Source: Thermoplasmatota archaeon (lineage in GTDB: Archaea > Thermoplasmatota > Penumbrarchaeia > Penumbrarchaeales > Penumbrarchaeaceae). From it: DNA of 22,713 nt. This document shows, in pieces, positions 15,560 through 22,713 of this stretch; positions within the stretch are counted from its first letter, which is position 1; every line of letters begins with the position of its first letter. The stretch lies in contig JAUVLN010000006.1 of NCBI GenBank assembly GCA_030600725.1, positions 1 to 22,713 of the forward strand, in the 5' to 3' direction. The position numbers were made by a program, and so were the translations under genes. Under the pieces are notes generated by a model. That model worked only from the letters and a program-made list of their open reading frames with translations, was not told where the DNA came from and did not search any database.

Positions 15560-16249
15560 ATGGATATCCAAAGTATAAAGGACAGATTAAGGCCCCTGGG
15601 AAATAGGAAAAATATCCAGGGAATGGCAAGGTTCGGGATCACTCCAAAGCGGACCTTCGGAGTATCCATGCCGGACCTGATAGACCTCTCAAGGGAGATC
15701 GGCAGGGACCATGAACTGGCCCTGGACCTATGGAATGAGGGTATCAGGGAGACCATGATCCTTGGCGCCCTTGTTGACGACGTCGAATGTGTAACCGAGG
15801 AACAGATGGAAAGGTGGGTACTGGATCTCGATTACTGGGAGATCTGCGATCAGGTCATCATGAAGCTCTTCGAGAGGACCCCATTTGCAGAGAAGAAGGC
15901 ATTCGAATGGGTCCGGCGGGATGAGGAGTTCGTCAAGAGGGCCGGTTTCGTACTGATGGCCAGGATGCCAAGGGTTCAGAAGGCATGGGACGATGTTAGG
16001 TTCATTCCGATACTCGATGAGATAGAAAAGGGAGCGCGGGATGACAGGCACAATGTGAAAAAAGCAGTGAACTGGGCACTCAGAGAGATAGGAAAGAAGA
16101 ACTTAACCCTGAACCGCCTTGCTATCGAGCGGGCAGAGATCATCCTTGAGTTTGATAACAGTGGAGCGAAATGGATCGCCAGGGATGCGCTAAATGAATT
16201 GAGGGGGTCAAAGGTTCAGGAGAGATTGAGGAAGAGGGAAAGGACCTGA
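15560..16249 (+). CDS. AlkD-like DNA alkylation repair protein (HEAT-repeat DNA glycosylase family)
   Basis: The 229-residue protein (from ATG 15560) is helical throughout and fits the PF08713 HEAT-like fold. It shows GITPKRTFGVSMPDLIDLSR near 27-46, ELALDLWNEGIRETMILGAL near 52-71 and the catalytic pair W93/D97 in DYWEICDQ, spaced like W109/D113 of Bacillus AlkD. VNWALREIGKKN near the end matches the third aromatic position. AlkD enzymes excise 3- and 7-alkylpurines without base flipping. A GTG at 15518 would add 14 residues that do not fit the family. The gene follows the regulator after an in-frame TAG, so a fused product is possible if UAG is read. Confidence 0.8.
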   Translation: MDIQSIKDRLRPLGNRKNIQGMARFGITPKRTFGVSMPDLIDLSREIGRDHELALDLWNEGIRETMILGALVDDVECVTEEQMERWVLDLDYWEICDQVIMKLFERTPFAEKKAFEWVRRDEEFVKRAGFVLMARMPRVQKAWDDVRFIPILDEIEKGARDDRHNVKKAVNWALREIGKKNLTLNRLAIERAEIILEFDNSGAKWIARDALNELRGSKVQERLRKRERT

Positions 16250-16267
16250 TCCACGACCTTACCGAGA

Positions 16268-18160
16268 TCAACCGACGAACTTCGGCCTTGCGGACACGAG
16301 CAGGGGCAGCGGAAGAGGTGATCGCGACATGGTGCCCTGAAGTTCCACCATCTCCTTCAGGAGATCCTCCTGTGTCATCTCCCGCTGCGTCTTCTCCCTG
16401 TCCCTGATCCTGACCATCAGCCTTCCGGACTCCGCCTCCCTGTTGCCAATCACCGCGGTGAATGGGATCCACTCCTTCTCCGAGTCCCTGATCCTCCTTC
16501 CCACCGTTCTATCGGTATCGTCGATATCCACGCGGAAATCACCCAGTTTCACGGCGAGATCCCTGCAGAGGTCGAGCTGTTCATCGGATACCGGTATAAT
16601 CCTGAGCTGTGTGGGTGAAAGCCAGAAAGGAAGTGTTGGTGGAAGACCTTTCATGCTCTCCAGGTATGCCTTCTCCAGAAGTGCATATATGTTCCTCTCT
16701 ATGGCACCCGAGGGTGAAAGATGGAGTATGAGCGGATGTCGGCTCTCCCCTTCCTTATCTGCGAAGGTGATCCCGTACCTCTCCCCATTCTCCACATCTA
16801 TCTGATCGGTATTCAACGCGGATGCCTTTCCCTGGGAATCTACAAAGTTCCACTCGTACTTGAGGACGAAATAGAAGAACTGATCGTTCCACATCTCCAC
16901 GACGATCGGCTTTCCATATTCCCTGGCCATGTTCACCACGAATTCCCTGTTGTCCTCATAGAAATCCTTGGTGACCCTTACTGCCATCTGGAGCTCTTCG
17001 GGTATACTGAAACCCATCTGGTCAAGAAGTTTTCTGGACAGGTTGAACCTGACCATCATCTCGGCCTTTGCACCATCCATGTCAGCACACAGGGCATGGC
17101 AGTCAGGCATTGTGAAGGATCTGAGCCTGCGAAGGCCCGTGAGCTCGCCCCTCTGTTCCACCCTGAACGAATATCTGGTGAGCTCGTATAGTCGAAGGGG
17201 CATCTGCTTGTATGAGAATGTGGCGTCATGGGCCATCAGGAACTGTCCGAAGCAGGCAGCGAACCTCAGAAACACCCTCTTATCAGGGGTGTCTATCGTG
17301 TACTGCCTGGCAGGAAACCTGTCGAGATAGGATTTAAGGGAGGGGTGCTCGAAGTCGTACATTATGGGCGATTCTACCTCCATACCTCCGTATGCCTTGA
17401 CCTCCGATGTGACATACTGCTCCAGGAGTGATTTGATGAACCTGCCCTTTGGATAGAACCTCATGTTGCCCGGGTCCGATCCTGGCTCGTAATCCGCTAT
17501 CTCCAGGGACCTCATGTACTTCACGTGTGGAGGTTCGCCCTTTGCCGTCCTCGATTTTGAGATCTCGTACTCCAGGAACTTCCTGAGCTGGGTATCGCCC
17601 TTGAAATCAAAACCTTTCACCTTGTTGTTCTCGACCCTGACGGGATGTAGCTCACCTTCCAGATCAAGGACATACCAGTTGGACCTAGCTTTCTTCTCGG
17701 ATCCCAGGGCCTTCGACTCCTCGACCTTTTTCTTTTCGGTCCAGGGCCTTATCTCCCTGGACAGTTCGGAGAGGGGATGGCCCTTGCAGTTGAGGTCAAA
17801 CGATTTGTACCATCCGAAGGGAGACCGCTTCGTTTCCAATCCTGAACCCGAGACTGCAGCCTCCAGAGCCTTCATGATCTCCCTGGCATCATCCGGCGCA
17901 CCGAGGTCGGAGCTCAGGTGTGCGTATGGGTATAGCATTACCCTTTCGGTCTTGAGGGTGGCAGCGGTGTTCCCGATCTCCTTCAGGCATCCGGAGACGA
18001 CCTAATCCTTGAACTTCATATCGTTCTTTTCCACCGTGCAGAATACAACAAGACAATCCTCCATACTGTCGGATCCACTCCCTGCCTCCTCGGCGATGTT
18101 CTTGATCGGCTTGGTTACCCTGTACTCCATTCGGTCCGAATGTATTAGAAGAAACTTCAT
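16268..18160 (-). CDS. thrS: Archaeal threonyl-tRNA synthetase with in-frame TAG at codon 53
   Basis: Read across the TAG at 18002-18004 this is a 630-residue archaeal ThrRS. The N-terminal D-aminoacyl-tRNA-deacylase-like editing domain starts MKFLLIHSDRMEYRVTKPIK and continues, beyond the TAG, with YPYAHLSSDLG (from residue 77) and FGWYKSFDLNCKGHPLSELS. The class II core follows, with zinc ligands C (FAACFGQF), H (MPDCHALCAD) and H (LILHLSPSG), motif 2 around FRVEQRGELTGLRR and motif 3 GAIERNIYALLE. The anticodon domain closes it. The frame and the family similarity are unbroken on both sides, and the break lies inside the editing domain, so this is not the known split into editing and catalytic genes. 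The later ATG at 17938 would lose half the editing domain. An upstream ATG at 18193 adds only 11 unlike residues. Confidence 0.9.
18002..18004 (-). other. In-frame TAG inside thrS (candidate recoded codon)
   Basis: AAG TTC AAG GAT TAG GTC GTC TCC runs in one frame. The residues after it (VVSGCLKEIG) align with the helix that follows EKVDE..PEEV in archaeal ThrRS. With only this TAG in an otherwise intact essential gene, decoding of UAG as an amino acid is more likely than loss of function. Confidence 0.75.
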
Positions 18161-18217
18161 ATGATCACTACCAGGTTGGTCAAAATTAACCATTTACTTA
18201 ACGTTATCGAACGACAT

Positions 18218-20701
18218 TCAGGCTGATATCTTCGTCTGTCCGTCCCCCATCAGGCTGTCCATGTACTTTCTGCTGAGAAGGGTCAGATACTCGGCCTCTA
18301 TAAGGGATCCGTCCGAAAAACTCCTCTGGGCGGTGTTGTAGAATGATAGAGGTTCGGTTATATCCTGGCCCTCATCCTTTCTCGTGTATATGTCGAACTT
18401 GAGCTCGTTCATATCATTCTCGATCCGCTTCCTCATATCACCCTTTGTCAGGATCTTTGGAAAGTTGGAACCCAGCTCGCGATAAAGTTCCAGCGCCTTC
18501 CTGTACCGTCCCAGATCCGTCAGCTTCTTGATGAACGGAACCCGCTTCTTCCTGATAAGGAACATCCGGGGTTCGTCCCTGTATCTGTCCATGATGACCT
18601 CAAGGGAGTCATGGTGGATCGAGAGGAAGCCCTTGAGGAATTCACTCCTTCCGGCGGCCATGTCGCTCATCCTGGAGATCACATCCTCCATCAATTTTAT
18701 GCCCTCTCCGTACCTTTCGCCTTTGATCATATTCCTTGCTTTCTTCAATTCATCGATGAGATCATCCGGGTCGGAGCCCATCGCCTTGAGTTTCGATAAT
18801 AACAATTTCGACTCTATTATCATTGACGAAACCCTCTGAGCCCTTTCCAGGAACTGGGTCTTCAGCTTGATGTTCATCTCGTTCAGAAGGGTCCTCCCCT
18901 CCTGCAGTATCGAGGAGCACTCACCCCGTTCATATCTGCTCTTGATCTGATCGTATCTGCCCATGTACTCCAATCCCTCGTAGAGCTCCTCCGCCTTCTT
19001 CGCCACCTCATCAAGCGACCGCATGAGGGAATCCGCATCCACCCTCTGCTTTGTTTCCTCCACCTGATCGAAGGCCTCCTCGATCTCCTTCCCGAGTGAT
19101 ATCAAATCCTCGAACCGCTCCTTGTCAAACAGCATGTTGAGGTATTTCACCTTCTTCTGATACCCTTTGATGGAATCGTCTATCCCCTCAAGCCTCTCGT
19201 ATCGGTTGGTGATCTTGATCCTCATCTCCTTCGCCTTCAGGAAAAGCTCCCTCTTCGCCTGGACCTCACCGACGGTCCCTTCGATCCTTACCAGAAGCTT
19301 TTTGGCATCGGAGTATCTCCTCTTCTTTACCATATTCTCGGCGATATTGAGAACGGATTCGATATCTCTGATCTCATCCTCAAGGAATGTCAGGTCCTTC
19401 TGGGCCGTGAGGTCCCTTCTGTACGAGAGGATCTGCTCCTTGATCTCCCCCGCCTCGGGGTCCCGGTGGTCCAGTATCCTGCGGATCACCTCCCGGGACA
19501 GCAGATTGGATCTCTCGAACTCCTCGGACAGGAACGCCTTCACCCCCTCCTCGAACGTCCCCTCCAGCGACTTGAAAAGCTCCAGGTCCTCATCCTTTTT
19601 CGAGGATTCCAGCTCGGCCATCAGATCCCTTGCGATGTCTATGTTCTCCTGTGTGGAGGTGTCCATCGCCTCCTGTATGATCTCCTTTATCCTCTCCATG
19701 CCCTCTTTTGCCAATTTCTGGGCGTTATGGAACCTTTTCTCCTTGAATGAGATGACCGAATCCTTCAGCTTATCATTGACCTTGATGACATCCTCCCTCG
19801 ATCGATCCGTCGTATCGATCAAGCGTTCAAGCTGTGATATCGCCGATGAAGCGCCCTCCTCCAGCTGGGAGATGGTCTCGGTGAGCTCCTCGGCGAGTAC
19901 CGTCGTCTTCGTTATGTCCTCACCGGATATAACGCCGGTATCCACCTGTCTCTCGAGTACGGCCTCAAGTATTTTCATCTCCTCGCTGATCCTCTGGTCG
20001 TTCGGGGAGAGTTCGGAGGCCATCTCCAGCAGCTCCATCGCCTCTTGAAGGTCCCCCTCGTTCCTCCTCATCCTGATAAGGGTTATCAGATTGTCGGTGA
20101 TCGGCTCGAGGTCCACCGATCGATATGCGAGATCGGCCTCTCCCTCGAATTCCTCCTCATCCTGTTCGGCGGCGAGCCTCATGGATTCGTACGGTGATTC
20201 GGTGGGAAATTCGAAATGGCCCATCGGGACAGCATCCGATATGGGCTCCTTCCCGGGCTCTTCCGGATGGACATCCGAAACATCGATCGGAACATCCGGA
20301 TCCTTCAGGGGGGCATCATCCTCGGGCTTTTCCCCATCCGAGGTGGTTTCCTTCATGTTCTCGAGTCTATCGATGACATCGACAACCCCACCCACCCTTT
20401 TCCTTAGATCATCAAGGCCACCGCCAAGGTCGTTATCCAGTTCAGCCTGAGCGTCCTTTACTTTGGCCATCAGGTCCTTGAGCATATCCTCCTCGGAATC
20501 ATTGGTGCCCCCTTCCTCCGGGTCGGCCTCCGGATCCATTTCCTCATCAGATGATGAGGACTCCCCTCCCTCACCATGACCGGGATCTCCGGTTTCACTC
20601 TCTTCCCGAGGTGAAACGACCACCGCCTCCCCACATTTGGAGCATACTTCCTCTCCATCTGCCAACTCCTCCTCACATCTGGGACATACGGGCCCGCTCA
20701 A
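18218..20701 (-). CDS. Large zinc-ribbon and coiled-coil/TPR-like cytoplasmic protein
   Basis: The 827-residue protein opens with a short zinc ribbon (C6, C9, C20, C23 in CPRCEEEL..EEVCSKC) and a strongly acidic linker to about residue 190. The remaining 600 residues are almost entirely helical. A TPR-like unit sits near 205-245 (NEGDLQEAMELLEMASELSPN), and repeated motifs of the form Y..A..L...I follow, as in archaeal coiled-coil proteins of unknown role. No membrane segment is present. The start is a TTG (20699-20701) with GAGGTGG upstream; the ribbon begins at residue 6, so no later start fits. It lies between the cyclase gene and thrS in the same direction. I do not recognise a function. 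Confidence 0.75.
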   Translation of the reverse strand: MSGPVCPRCEEELADGEEVCSKCGEAVVVSPREESETGDPGHGEGGESSSSDEEMDPEADPEEGGTNDSEEDMLKDLMAKVKDAQAELDNDLGGGLDDLRKRVGGVVDVIDRLENMKETTSDGEKPEDDAPLKDPDVPIDVSDVHPEEPGKEPISDAVPMGHFEFPTESPYESMRLAAEQDEEEFEGEADLAYRSVDLEPITDNLITLIRMRRNEGDLQEAMELLEMASELSPNDQRISEEMKILEAVLERQVDTGVISGEDITKTTVLAEELTETISQLEEGASSAISQLERLIDTTDRSREDVIKVNDKLKDSVISFKEKRFHNAQKLAKEGMERIKEIIQEAMDTSTQENIDIARDLMAELESSKKDEDLELFKSLEGTFEEGVKAFLSEEFERSNLLSREVIRRILDHRDPEAGEIKEQILSYRRDLTAQKDLTFLEDEIRDIESVLNIAENMVKKRRYSDAKKLLVRIEGTVGEVQAKRELFLKAKEMRIKITNRYERLEGIDDSIKGYQKKVKYLNMLFDKERFEDLISLGKEIEEAFDQVEETKQRVDADSLMRSLDEVAKKAEELYEGLEYMGRYDQIKSRYERGECSSILQEGRTLLNEMNIKLKTQFLERAQRVSSMIIESKLLLSKLKAMGSDPDDLIDELKKARNMIKGERYGEGIKLMEDVISRMSDMAAGRSEFLKGFLSIHHDSLEVIMDRYRDEPRMFLIRKKRVPFIKKLTDLGRYRKALELYRELGSNFPKILTKGDMRKRIENDMNELKFDIYTRKDEGQDITEPLSFYNTAQRSFSDGSLIEAEYLTLLSRKYMDSLMGDGQTKISA

Positions 20702-20823
20702 CTCGATCCACCTCTTATTTCCGCAATATGAACTGAATGATCATACAAGGGATTATCGGCTCTCCTCCTAGATAAATGTTGGTTTACATCTGATTTGACC
20801 CCGAATCGAATGGGACATCTCAT

Positions 20824-21513
20824 CTACTGGCCCTTCTCAAATAGACGATACAGATCCTCCTCCGACCCCAGAGCCCTTACCCCCCACAAGATCTTGCCAA
20901 GACATCGTCCCCTTTCGTATACGGTCAGATCGCCATCACAGGAGAGGGTCAATGCAAGTGTGTTTGAAACCGTGGTGATATACTGGGCCGCACGGTCCCT
21001 TGTACCTCCTCCACGCCTACCGGACCCGTTGGGATCCGAATCGTTGGATTCCCTGTCCCTTCCCCCTTTGATGTCAATCACCCGCCCCGCAGAGGAGAGG
21101 TTTCCGGACCCGTCGATGACGATCGCCCCGTCCAGCTGAGAATATGCCTCAAGCGTCCTTCTGTTCTTGGGATCCAGTATGTTTATCCGCTTGTAATAGC
21201 CCTTGAACGGGTTGGCAATGAGCTGATTGGTATTCCGCCTCACACCGTCCATGTCCCCTATCAGGAATATCGTACCGACGCTTTTACCCTCGTAACCCTT
21301 GAGGGATAGTCCGATCATCATCTCAAATGCCTTTCTCACCACCTTCGGGTCCCTCCTGGCCCTTTTGTTCATCCTATCTATAAGGTGGTCAATGTTCCCT
21401 TTCATTATCGGTATGTATATCTTCTGGGAATCGGGGATATTGGGCCTGGAGGTGCACTCTCGTTCATCATGGGATCCTCTTGTTCCCCTTCCTTTTCTCG
21501 GCCTACCGGACAT
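20824..21513 (-). CDS. dacZ: DacZ-like diadenylate cyclase (DisA_N/DAC domain)
   Basis: The 229-residue protein has a basic N-terminal tail (1-30) and one DAC domain: GTIFLIGDMDG (80-90), NPFKGYYKRINILD (101-114), DGAIVIDGSGNLSSAG (128-143) and TRDRAAQYITTVSNTLAL (171-188). The fold makes cyclic di-AMP from two ATP as a dimer. The DGA motif is intact, but the second motif reads RDR where RHR is usual, and a Gly/Asp/Arg-rich insert (150-169) sits just before it. Activity therefore needs testing. GAGGG lies eight bases before the ATG. The gene ends in TAG (20824-20826); reading through would add 41 codons to a TGA that overlaps the TTG of the next gene. Confidence 0.8.
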   Translation of the reverse strand: MSGRPRKGRGTRGSHDERECTSRPNIPDSQKIYIPIMKGNIDHLIDRMNKRARRDPKVVRKAFEMMIGLSLKGYEGKSVGTIFLIGDMDGVRRNTNQLIANPFKGYYKRINILDPKNRRTLEAYSQLDGAIVIDGSGNLSSAGRVIDIKGGRDRESNDSDPNGSGRRGGGTRDRAAQYITTVSNTLALTLSCDGDLTVYERGRCLGKILWGVRALGSEEDLYRLFEKGQ

Positions 21514-21523
21514 ATATCTACCC

Positions 21524-21649
21524 TCATGACTTGTTGGTGATCATGAAGTTGATGGGAAGGCCCGTACAACCCCCCAGTTCGCGGGCCTTCCAGATGATCT
21601 CATTATTTACTTTACGACTCCTTCTCTCCTTCCCCACCTTCATTGCCAT
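21524..21649 (-). CDS. Possible 41-residue small ORF between the RHH and cyclase genes
   Basis: In the +1 frame relative to the end of the ribbon-helix-helix gene an ORF runs from ATG 21647-21649 to TGA 21524-21526. Its second half reads NEIIWKARELGGCTGLPINF, followed by MITNKS, which looks protein-like. The stop lies 10 bases before the cyclase ATG. The overlap and tight spacing fit an operon member, but the same stretch forms a strong hairpin (21555-21591), so the ORF may be incidental. No family is recognised. Confidence 0.3.
   Translation of the reverse strand: MAMKVGKERRSRKVNNEIIWKARELGGCTGLPINFMITNKS
21555..21591. other. Perfect 10-base GC-rich hairpin between RHH and cyclase genes
   Basis: GGAAGGCCCG (21555-21564) and CGGGCCTTCC (21582-21591) pair perfectly around a 17-base loop. 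On the minus-strand transcript it lies after the RHH stop and before the cyclase start. It could attenuate or stabilise the message; there is no T-run directly after it, so a plain terminator is less likely. Confidence 0.5.
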
Positions 21650-22028
21650 CTGCCTCAATATCTACAGGGACGGGGGTACCAGGCCTTCTATTCGGAACCG
21701 GTCTGAGCTGCTTTATCCGATCCAATGTTTCCAGCGGCTTCTTGACCCCATCTGCCATATAATCATTGAACGCCTTGTGGAAAAACTCCTCGGGATCATC
21801 TATGACCCCGAGGTCCACAAGGGATCCAACGGCCTCCTTTTCCAGACGAGTGAGCGTAAGCCTTAGTATGCTCGAACCGCCCTCTTCATTATGTTCCCGA
21901 ATATAGCTGACCACTGCTTTACGGACACATCTACTGACAGTCAGACCCTGTGACTCCGCAACTTCCTGCAGGTCGTACAGCTGATCTGGCTCGAGTTTTA
22001 CTGATATCTTCGTGGTTAATTTCTGCAT
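21612..22028 (-). CDS. Double ribbon-helix-helix DNA-binding protein
   Basis: The 138-residue protein contains two consecutive ribbon-helix-helix units. The first is TKISVKLEPDQLYDLQEVAE with LTVSRCVRKAVVSYIREH (residues 5-47); the second is SILRLTLTRLEKEAVGSLVD with PEEFFHKAFNDYM (53-91). An acidic, Pro/Gly-rich tail closes it. CopG/NikR-type proteins use the first strand to read short palindromes as dimers; here one chain could supply both halves. The two ATACTTTCGTA repeats in its own upstream region are likely targets. AAAGGT precedes the ATG. It heads the cluster with the diadenylate cyclase, so it may be the local regulator. Confidence 0.75.
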   Translation of the reverse strand: MQKLTTKISVKLEPDQLYDLQEVAESQGLTVSRCVRKAVVSYIREHNEEGGSSILRLTLTRLEKEAVGSLVDLGVIDDPEEFFHKAFNDYMADGVKKPLETLDRIKQLRPVPNRRPGTPVPVDIEADGNEGGEGEKES

Positions 22029-22110
22029 GGAAAGACCTTTTCCTAGTCAAATCCGTTCTCTGGGAACCTACCCGGACCCCCGTATGCATCCCGTCCCTAC
22101 GGCAGACATC

Positions 22111-22145
22111 ATACTTTCGTACGACATTTCCCTATACTTTCGTAT
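22111..22145. promoter_or_regulatory. Direct-repeat operator candidate for the RHH gene
   Basis: ATACTTTCGTA occurs at 22111-22121 and again at 22134-22144, 23 bases apart (about two helical turns). The second copy, with the next base, is the palindrome ATAC-TTTC-GTAT. The pair lies just downstream of the TATA box, over the expected transcription start, which suits autorepression. Confidence 0.5.
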
Positions 22146-22155
22146 ATATTTATAG
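22143..22155 (-). promoter_or_regulatory. TATA box upstream of the RHH gene
   Basis: CTATAAATATATA on the minus strand is a strong archaeal TATA element. It is about 115 bases before the RHH ATG, implying a leader of roughly 90 bases. Confidence 0.5.
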
Positions 22156-22338
22156 TTTGTTAAAAAATGTCCGCCGAATGTACTCCTCTTTTTAACTTAT
22201 ATTTCCACTGCAAAGAACTAGTTGATTAAAATTGTCCGACTGATTCATTGAAAAATATGCACAGGTTAGGATCGGTCCTACCTTTCTCCCCCTAGAAAGC
22301 AATAATGGCTGAAGAGGGGTACCAGAATATATGGTCGA

Positions 22339-22713
22339 TCATGACCTTTTCAGAAACAGATGATATTTCTGATGTGTATCCTCCATCTCCTGAATGATCC
22401 TTTTCGCGAGGATCTTTTCAGGTGGATGATGTATCGTGGATACCCGATCACACAGGTCTTCGAAGGAATCGAAGGGTTTCTTTTTCCTCTCCTCGAGGAT
22501 ATTCCACATCGTCTTCTTTCCCAGACCTGGAAGAAGCTCAAGCATGTGAAGCCTTGTGGTAATCGCCTGAGCATCGTTGAAGAAACGAATGAACCGCTCC
22601 TCCTCTTTTGTGATTATCTCCTCGATTATATATGGGAGTTCGGACTGGGCGGCAGCCGTTAGATCCATATAGTTGACCCTTCTCTTCACGTGAAGGATCT
22701 TGTCCCTTCTGTC
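22339..22713 (-). CDS. DUF655 family putative RNA-binding protein, C-terminal part (partial)
   Basis: The frame is open to the right edge and gives the last 124 residues; the start lies outside the window. The sequence matches archaeal DUF655: RRVNYMDLTAAAQSELP, RFIRFFNDAQAITTRLHMLE, LLPGLGKKTMWNILEERKKK (a helix-hairpin-helix) and PFDSFEDLCDRV, ending KYHLFLKRS. The family is near-universal in archaea, is often found by rRNA methyltransferase KsgA, and has an OB-fold N-terminus missing here. A GTG at 22687-22689 is internal to the family and not the start. A role in RNA binding is inferred from the HhH and OB folds. Confidence 0.88.
   Translation of the reverse strand, partial: DRRDKILHVKRRVNYMDLTAAAQSELPYIIEEIITKEEERFIRFFNDAQAITTRLHMLELLPGLGKKTMWNILEERKKKPFDSFEDLCDRVSTIHHPPEKILAKRIIQEMEDTHQKYHLFLKRS

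Larger units (their letters stand above)
22029..22338. other. 310-base intergenic region with promoter and hairpin
   Basis: No gene is visible. The left part is the leader and promoter of the RHH gene, described separately. The right part holds a hairpin AGGTTAGGA/TCCTACCT (22263-22283, one bulged base), downstream of the DUF655 stop on the minus strand and followed by a T-rich stretch, so it may end that transcript. Nothing else stands out. Confidence 0.5.

Noticed and set aside
18002..18004. Selenocysteine or frameshift as explanation for the thrS interruption
   Set aside because: Selenocysteine uses UGA, not UAG, and both sides of the TAG are in the same frame.
16268..18193. Natural split of ThrRS into editing and catalytic genes
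   Set aside because: The break is at residue 53, in the middle of the editing domain, and the frame is continuous through the gap; known splits fall between domains.
19167..20048. Serine-rich 293-residue plus-strand ORF opposite the coiled-coil gene
   Set aside because: The serine runs are the complement of glutamate and arginine-rich helical codons on the other strand.
1..22713. tRNA genes, rRNA, CRISPR arrays, insertion sequences
   Set aside because: I saw no cloverleaf with a conserved T-arm, no regularly spaced repeat series and no transposase; the TGTCAAAG array is too short for CRISPR.

Overview
The window reads as a piece of an archaeal chromosome. The evidence is an archaeal-type threonyl-tRNA synthetase with its N-terminal editing domain, a DUF655 protein, a DacZ-like diadenylate cyclase, an ADP-forming acyl-CoA synthetase tail, TATA boxes and short GGTGAT/GGAGG ribosome binding sites. 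Gene content and base composition suggest a Thermoplasmata-like (possibly Pyl-encoding) lineage, but no taxonomic marker here is decisive.

Layout, left to right. 2-139: C-terminal tail of an ADP-forming acyl-CoA synthetase. 175-1936 (minus): VapB-VapC toxin-antitoxin pair followed by a CmpB-type membrane protein. 2061-3521 (minus): secreted, membrane-anchored DUF2330-like protein. 3650-4471 (plus): lipoyl/octanoyl-ligase family enzyme. 4554-6296 (plus): Ca-binding surface protein interrupted by one in-frame TAG. 6613-7060 (plus): HicB-HicA pair behind an array of inverted repeats. 7181-14207 (minus): an operon for aconitase, CitD, CitE, CitF and a monomeric isocitrate dehydrogenase. 14327-15511 (plus): a divergent regulator with two winged-helix halves, then an AlkD-like DNA glycosylase. 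16268-18160 (minus): threonyl-tRNA synthetase, also interrupted by one in-frame TAG. 18218-22028 (minus): a ribbon-helix-helix protein, a possible small ORF, a diadenylate cyclase and an 827-residue zinc-ribbon coiled-coil protein. 22339-22713 (minus): partial DUF655 gene.

Two things stand out. First, TAG behaves like a sense codon. It interrupts the essential threonyl-tRNA synthetase inside its editing domain with the reading frame and the family similarity intact on both sides, and it does the same in the surface protein. Of the four genes that appear to end in TAG, three run on in frame: citE into citF, the regulator into the AlkD-like gene, and the cyclase to a TGA that overlaps the next start. 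This is what pyrrolysine-type decoding of UAG would look like; no pyl genes lie in the window. Second, aconitase, citrate lyase subunits and NADP-isocitrate dehydrogenase form one operon: the citrate-to-2-oxoglutarate segment joined to citrate cleavage or formation. Its CitD lacks the serine that carries the prosthetic group, and the operon carries no citC, citX or citG, so a carrier-free, CoA-based citrate lyase is a reasonable hypothesis.
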